From Algoriphagus sp. (GTDB taxonomy: Bacteria > Bacteroidota > Bacteroidia > Cytophagales > Cyclobacteriaceae), in NCBI GenBank assembly GCA_023255285.1, contig JALRIY010000070.1, positions 1-9,768 of the forward strand: a stretch of DNA of 9,768 nt, written 5' to 3'. The position numbers and the translations under genes were made by a program. Positions 7,530 to 9,768 of this stretch are shown here, piece after piece. Every line of letters starts with the position of its first letter. Position 1 is the first letter of the stretch. Under the pieces are notes generated by a model, which was not told the DNA's origin, ran no database searches, and was given only the letters and a program-made list of their open reading frames with translations.

Positions 7530-7896
7530 AACTAAGTTGACGGTAGTGGTGGGCGCCACTGATAATCCCGAGCGCTATGCCTACCGAGCAGCCGAATTAT
7601 TGCAAGCCAATGGAATCCCTTTTATTCCAATGGGAATCAAAAAAGGAGTGGTTTTTGGAAAAGAGATAGTAGACTTGCGTCAAAAGCCTACCTTATTGGA
7701 AATCCATACTATAACCTTGTATTTAGGACCTCAAAACCAGTCTGAATGGGTGGATTATCTGATTGATCTTGGACCTAAGCGGATCATTTTTAACCCAGGA
7801 ACAGAAAATTCTGAATTTTTTTCCAAGGCAAAATTGGCAGGAATTGAGGTACTAGAAGCTTGTACCTTAGTCATGCTGACCACCGGTCAATTTTGA
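7510..7896 (+). CDS. CoA-binding (Rossmann) domain protein, YccU-like
   Basis: A 128-residue single-domain protein of the CoA_binding_2 family, the fold of the nucleotide-binding domain of succinyl-CoA synthetase alpha. It shows the nucleotide-loop segment VVVGATDNPERYAYRA (12-27), a RIIFNPGTEN segment (91-100) and the typical ending GIEVLEACTLVML (111-123) with its conserved Cys118. The ATG at 7510 is chosen because it leaves the Rossmann strand at the normal distance; an ATG 21 codons upstream would add a tail not seen in the family. It overlaps the upstream N-acyltransferase by 20 bases, so it is cotranscribed and perhaps coupled. Its biochemical role is not established in the family; a role in acyl-CoA handling for lipid synthesis would be inference from position only. 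Its last 10 bases overlap the convergent blh gene. Confidence 0.85.
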   Translation: MDSVPNKTKLTVVVGATDNPERYAYRAAELLQANGIPFIPMGIKKGVVFGKEIVDLRQKPTLLEIHTITLYLGPQNQSEWVDYLIDLGPKRIIFNPGTENSEFFSKAKLAGIEVLEACTLVMLTTGQF

Positions 7897-8765
7897 AATT
7901 TCTTTTTCAAAAAAGTGTCCATATACAGGATATGGGGGAGAGAAATCAGGGAAATTAGCACAAAAAATAGTAGGTAAAGTTGGTTGGGCGCTAAGAATTC
8001 CATTCCAGCAAATAAAATACCTGCTATTCCTACTAAACTAATTCCAGAAAAAGGAAGCAATTGTTTTCCAAATTTTATAGGAGAATTGAATGCGGGGATT
8101 TGCCGCAGGTAGGCATACTCAGCAAGCATGCTGGGTAGAGAGTGCCAGAACCCAAAATAAACGCTAAAGCTAATCAACAGCGGGCTAAAATAGAGGATCG
8201 GAGCGAGGATTAAGTAATCCAGTCCATCGGTTAAGCCGAAAGGTTTGGTACTGAAGCCTTGAGCGACCAGAGAACTCACCAACAGGAAGCCTAAAATTCC
8301 CAGTCTAAATTCTTCAGAAAGGTCTAAGGCGATCATGGAACTTAAGATTTCTTGGGTCATGGCCCAATCTCCAAAGAGAATGAGGAAAAGGAAAAACGCA
8401 CCTTTGAGTAGGTAAAGTAGTCCTTCTCGATTTTCTAATTTCCCTTGTTCCAGGAAATGCGATTGGCCAAAATGATAGGCTGACATCCCCAGAAAAGCAA
8501 TCAATGCGGCAAGGGGCACAAACCACCACAAGAGTCCATAACCAAGCATGAGAAGGAGGTAGCGTAGGATAAAGGAGACTAGGCCTTGAGGCCGAATATC
8601 CGGGTTGTGGATGAGGTGATCTATTCCGCCGTGTGGAATGCCTACTAGGAGCAGAACAAGTCCAAATACCGCAAATTGGATGGATTGGGAGAGGTCAGGG
8701 AGTAGCAGAAAAAGAACTGCGATACCAAGACCAAGGACTTTGGCCAAGTATTCAATACGTGCCAT
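7887..8765 (-). CDS. blh: Brp/Blh family beta-carotene 15,15'-dioxygenase
   Basis: A 292-residue integral membrane protein of the Brp/Blh family, which cleaves beta-carotene centrally into two retinal molecules using non-haem iron. Hydrophobic segments run through most of the chain, for example around 10-24, 30-43, 65-93, 120-132, 155-169, 185-205 and 240-278. The family's His motifs are all present: GIPHGGIDH (42-50), SAYHFGQSH (95-103), FGFWHSLPS (204-212) and LPHILYMD (276-283). The length is typical, so the gene looks intact. The ATG at 8765 overlaps the end of the lycopene cyclase gene by 14 bases, implying coupled expression of consecutive pathway steps. Retinal production predicts a microbial rhodopsin in the genome, but none lies in this window. 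I am confident of the family; strict 15,15' specificity is inferred from it. Confidence 0.92.
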   Translation of the reverse strand: MARIEYLAKVLGLGIAVLFLLLPDLSQSIQFAVFGLVLLLVGIPHGGIDHLIHNPDIRPQGLVSFILRYLLLMLGYGLLWWFVPLAALIAFLGMSAYHFGQSHFLEQGKLENREGLLYLLKGAFFLFLILFGDWAMTQEILSSMIALDLSEEFRLGILGFLLVSSLVAQGFSTKPFGLTDGLDYLILAPILYFSPLLISFSVYFGFWHSLPSMLAEYAYLRQIPAFNSPIKFGKQLLPFSGISLVGIAGILFAGMEFLAPNQLYLLFFVLISLISLPHILYMDTFLKKKFQN

Positions 8766-9768
8766 AGCGGGTCAGTCCTTTTAGGAAAATACCAAATTTT
8801 AAACGTGATAAAAGCTTGAGTTCTTCCCAAAAGGTTGTTTTTTCAGACAAAAATCGAAATACTAAGTCGGGAGATGAAGTCGAAAAAAGATTGATGAATA
8901 CCTCAGGAAGGCGTTTGGGCCAGTGGTGAGCAATGCTAAGCAGGATGTTGTCGTAGAAAATGAAACGTGATTTCCGAGGGAATCGAAGGTCTTGAGTGGC
9001 TCCCTTTTCCAAGCGAGTAACCAATTGGTTGCAGTTTTCTTGGATTTGAGCAAAAGTATAACCTGTGGAGGGCTTGGTCCAACCTGCAGCCGTACCGATT
9101 CGCACATGGCGAGCTCCGGATGTTTGTGGCTGAACTCGGGTGGTCATTGGAATTTGACCAGATTCTTGAAAGGTGATTTCGTACGCCAATGCCCCATATT
9201 TTTGTGTCAGGAAATCCTTCAGAGAATTTAAAAGTGCTTCTTCTCCACGAATTTCGCTGGTATATGCGGTGTATTCAATCAAGGCCTCTTTGCTAGAGAA
9301 GGGGAGTGTATAAATAAAATCAAAGTCAGAGGATGATGCCGTGTCGAAATCCATCAAACCCATGGAATTGGAATCAAATACATCCGTTTTACTTTTAATT
9401 CGTAAGCCTATAAAAACTTGATTTAAAATATTTTGAGTCTCATTGCTCATAAAATTACGGGAATCAAAAACGAAACTGCTGCTGTAAGTTTCTGAGGTTT
9501 TGGTTTCTACGTAAACTTCGTTTTCAATGCAACGAATGGCACTTACTTCTGCTTTTAAAAAATGTACGTTGGGAAAGTTGTTAATCTTTTCAAACACGTG
9601 GGCATAGAAGTCATGTGAGTTGAGGTGGTAATAAGATAATTTATCTAACCCATGTTGGTGTTGCTGATTTCCTTGTTGCAAGTAAAACGAGTTCCAGGAA
9701 AATCTAGCCGCTTCTGGGTGAATGGGGAGTGCTTCTGTGTTCCAGTAGCACCAGGTTTTGTTGGGAAC
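8752..9768 (-). CDS. crtY: Lycopene beta-cyclase, 5' end beyond the window
   Basis: A CrtY-type flavoprotein that converts lycopene to beta-carotene. The reading frame stays open to the last base, showing 338 residues with no start; the TTG near 9681 is internal. The first visible residues include KTWCYW, a CrtY hallmark normally some 40-50 residues in, so the N-terminal FAD Rossmann motif lies outside. Further family signs are FDSRNF, GLMDFDT, a FIYTLPFSS segment, EYTAYTSE, GQIPMTTR and GTAAGWTKPSTGYTF, in the expected order and spacing. The C-terminus looks complete, with TGA at 8754-8752. The neighbour blh uses its product and starts inside its 3' end, so the pair forms a retinal synthesis unit. 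Cyclisation at both ends rather than one is assumed from the link to Blh. Confidence 0.92.
   Translation of the reverse strand, partial: VPNKTWCYWNTEALPIHPEAARFSWNSFYLQQGNQQHQHGLDKLSYYHLNSHDFYAHVFEKINNFPNVHFLKAEVSAIRCIENEVYVETKTSETYSSSFVFDSRNFMSNETQNILNQVFIGLRIKSKTDVFDSNSMGLMDFDTASSSDFDFIYTLPFSSKEALIEYTAYTSEIRGEEALLNSLKDFLTQKYGALAYEITFQESGQIPMTTRVQPQTSGARHVRIGTAAGWTKPSTGYTFAQIQENCNQLVTRLEKGATQDLRFPRKSRFIFYDNILLSIAHHWPKRLPEVFINLFSTSSPDLVFRFLSEKTTFWEELKLLSRLKFGIFLKGLTRYGTY

Noticed and set aside
7891..7912. Inverted repeat TTTTGAAA / TTTCAAAA at the convergent gene ends as a terminator
   Set aside because: The stem has a single G-C pair and is not followed by a U-run on either strand, and it lies inside blh coding sequence.

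Overview
The window fits a member of the Bacteroidota, probably Cytophagales and possibly Cyclobacteriaceae. The lineage is inferred from protein style and from three further signs. Starts lack clear Shine-Dalgarno sequences. One good promoter matches the Bacteroidota TTTG / TAnnTTTG pattern. The gene set combines a glycine/ornithine-lipid acyltransferase pair with CrtY and a Blh-type carotene oxygenase. Coding density is high, and there are no RNA genes, insertion sequences, CRISPR arrays or phage genes.

Region 1 (36-5589, minus strand, read right to left): a short-chain dehydrogenase/reductase, a RlmI-fold SAM-dependent methyltransferase, a class III PLP aminotransferase broken by a one-base frameshift, and a membrane-anchored or exported penicillin-acylase-family amidohydrolase. 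Spacings of 31, 13 and 80 bases suggest one transcription unit, but the genes do not form an obvious pathway. Just past the acylase, and overlapping its stop codon, lies an unusual array of degenerate 7-bp units.

Region 2 (5590-7896): a 160-base divergent intergenic region with a good promoter for the plus-strand operon. The operon holds an O-acyltransferase of the GlsA/OlsF N-domain type, an OlsB/GlsB-type N-acyltransferase, and a small CoA-binding (Rossmann) protein. The genes overlap by 8 and 20 bases, so they are probably translationally coupled. The first two together are predicted to make a diacylated amino-acid lipid (glycine, ornithine or serine-glycine type) by N-acylation followed by O-acylation.

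Region 3 (7887-9768, minus strand): lycopene beta-cyclase (5' end outside the window) followed by Blh beta-carotene 15,15'-dioxygenase, overlapping by 14 bases. Together they convert lycopene to beta-carotene and then to retinal, which predicts a microbial rhodopsin elsewhere in the genome. The blh gene ends convergently against the CoA-binding gene, with a 10-base overlap.

Nothing here is clearly a new biological system. The points most worth a second look are the 7-bp periodic array, the aminotransferase frameshift, the split OlsF-like lipid operon with its attached CoA-binding gene, and the retinal module.
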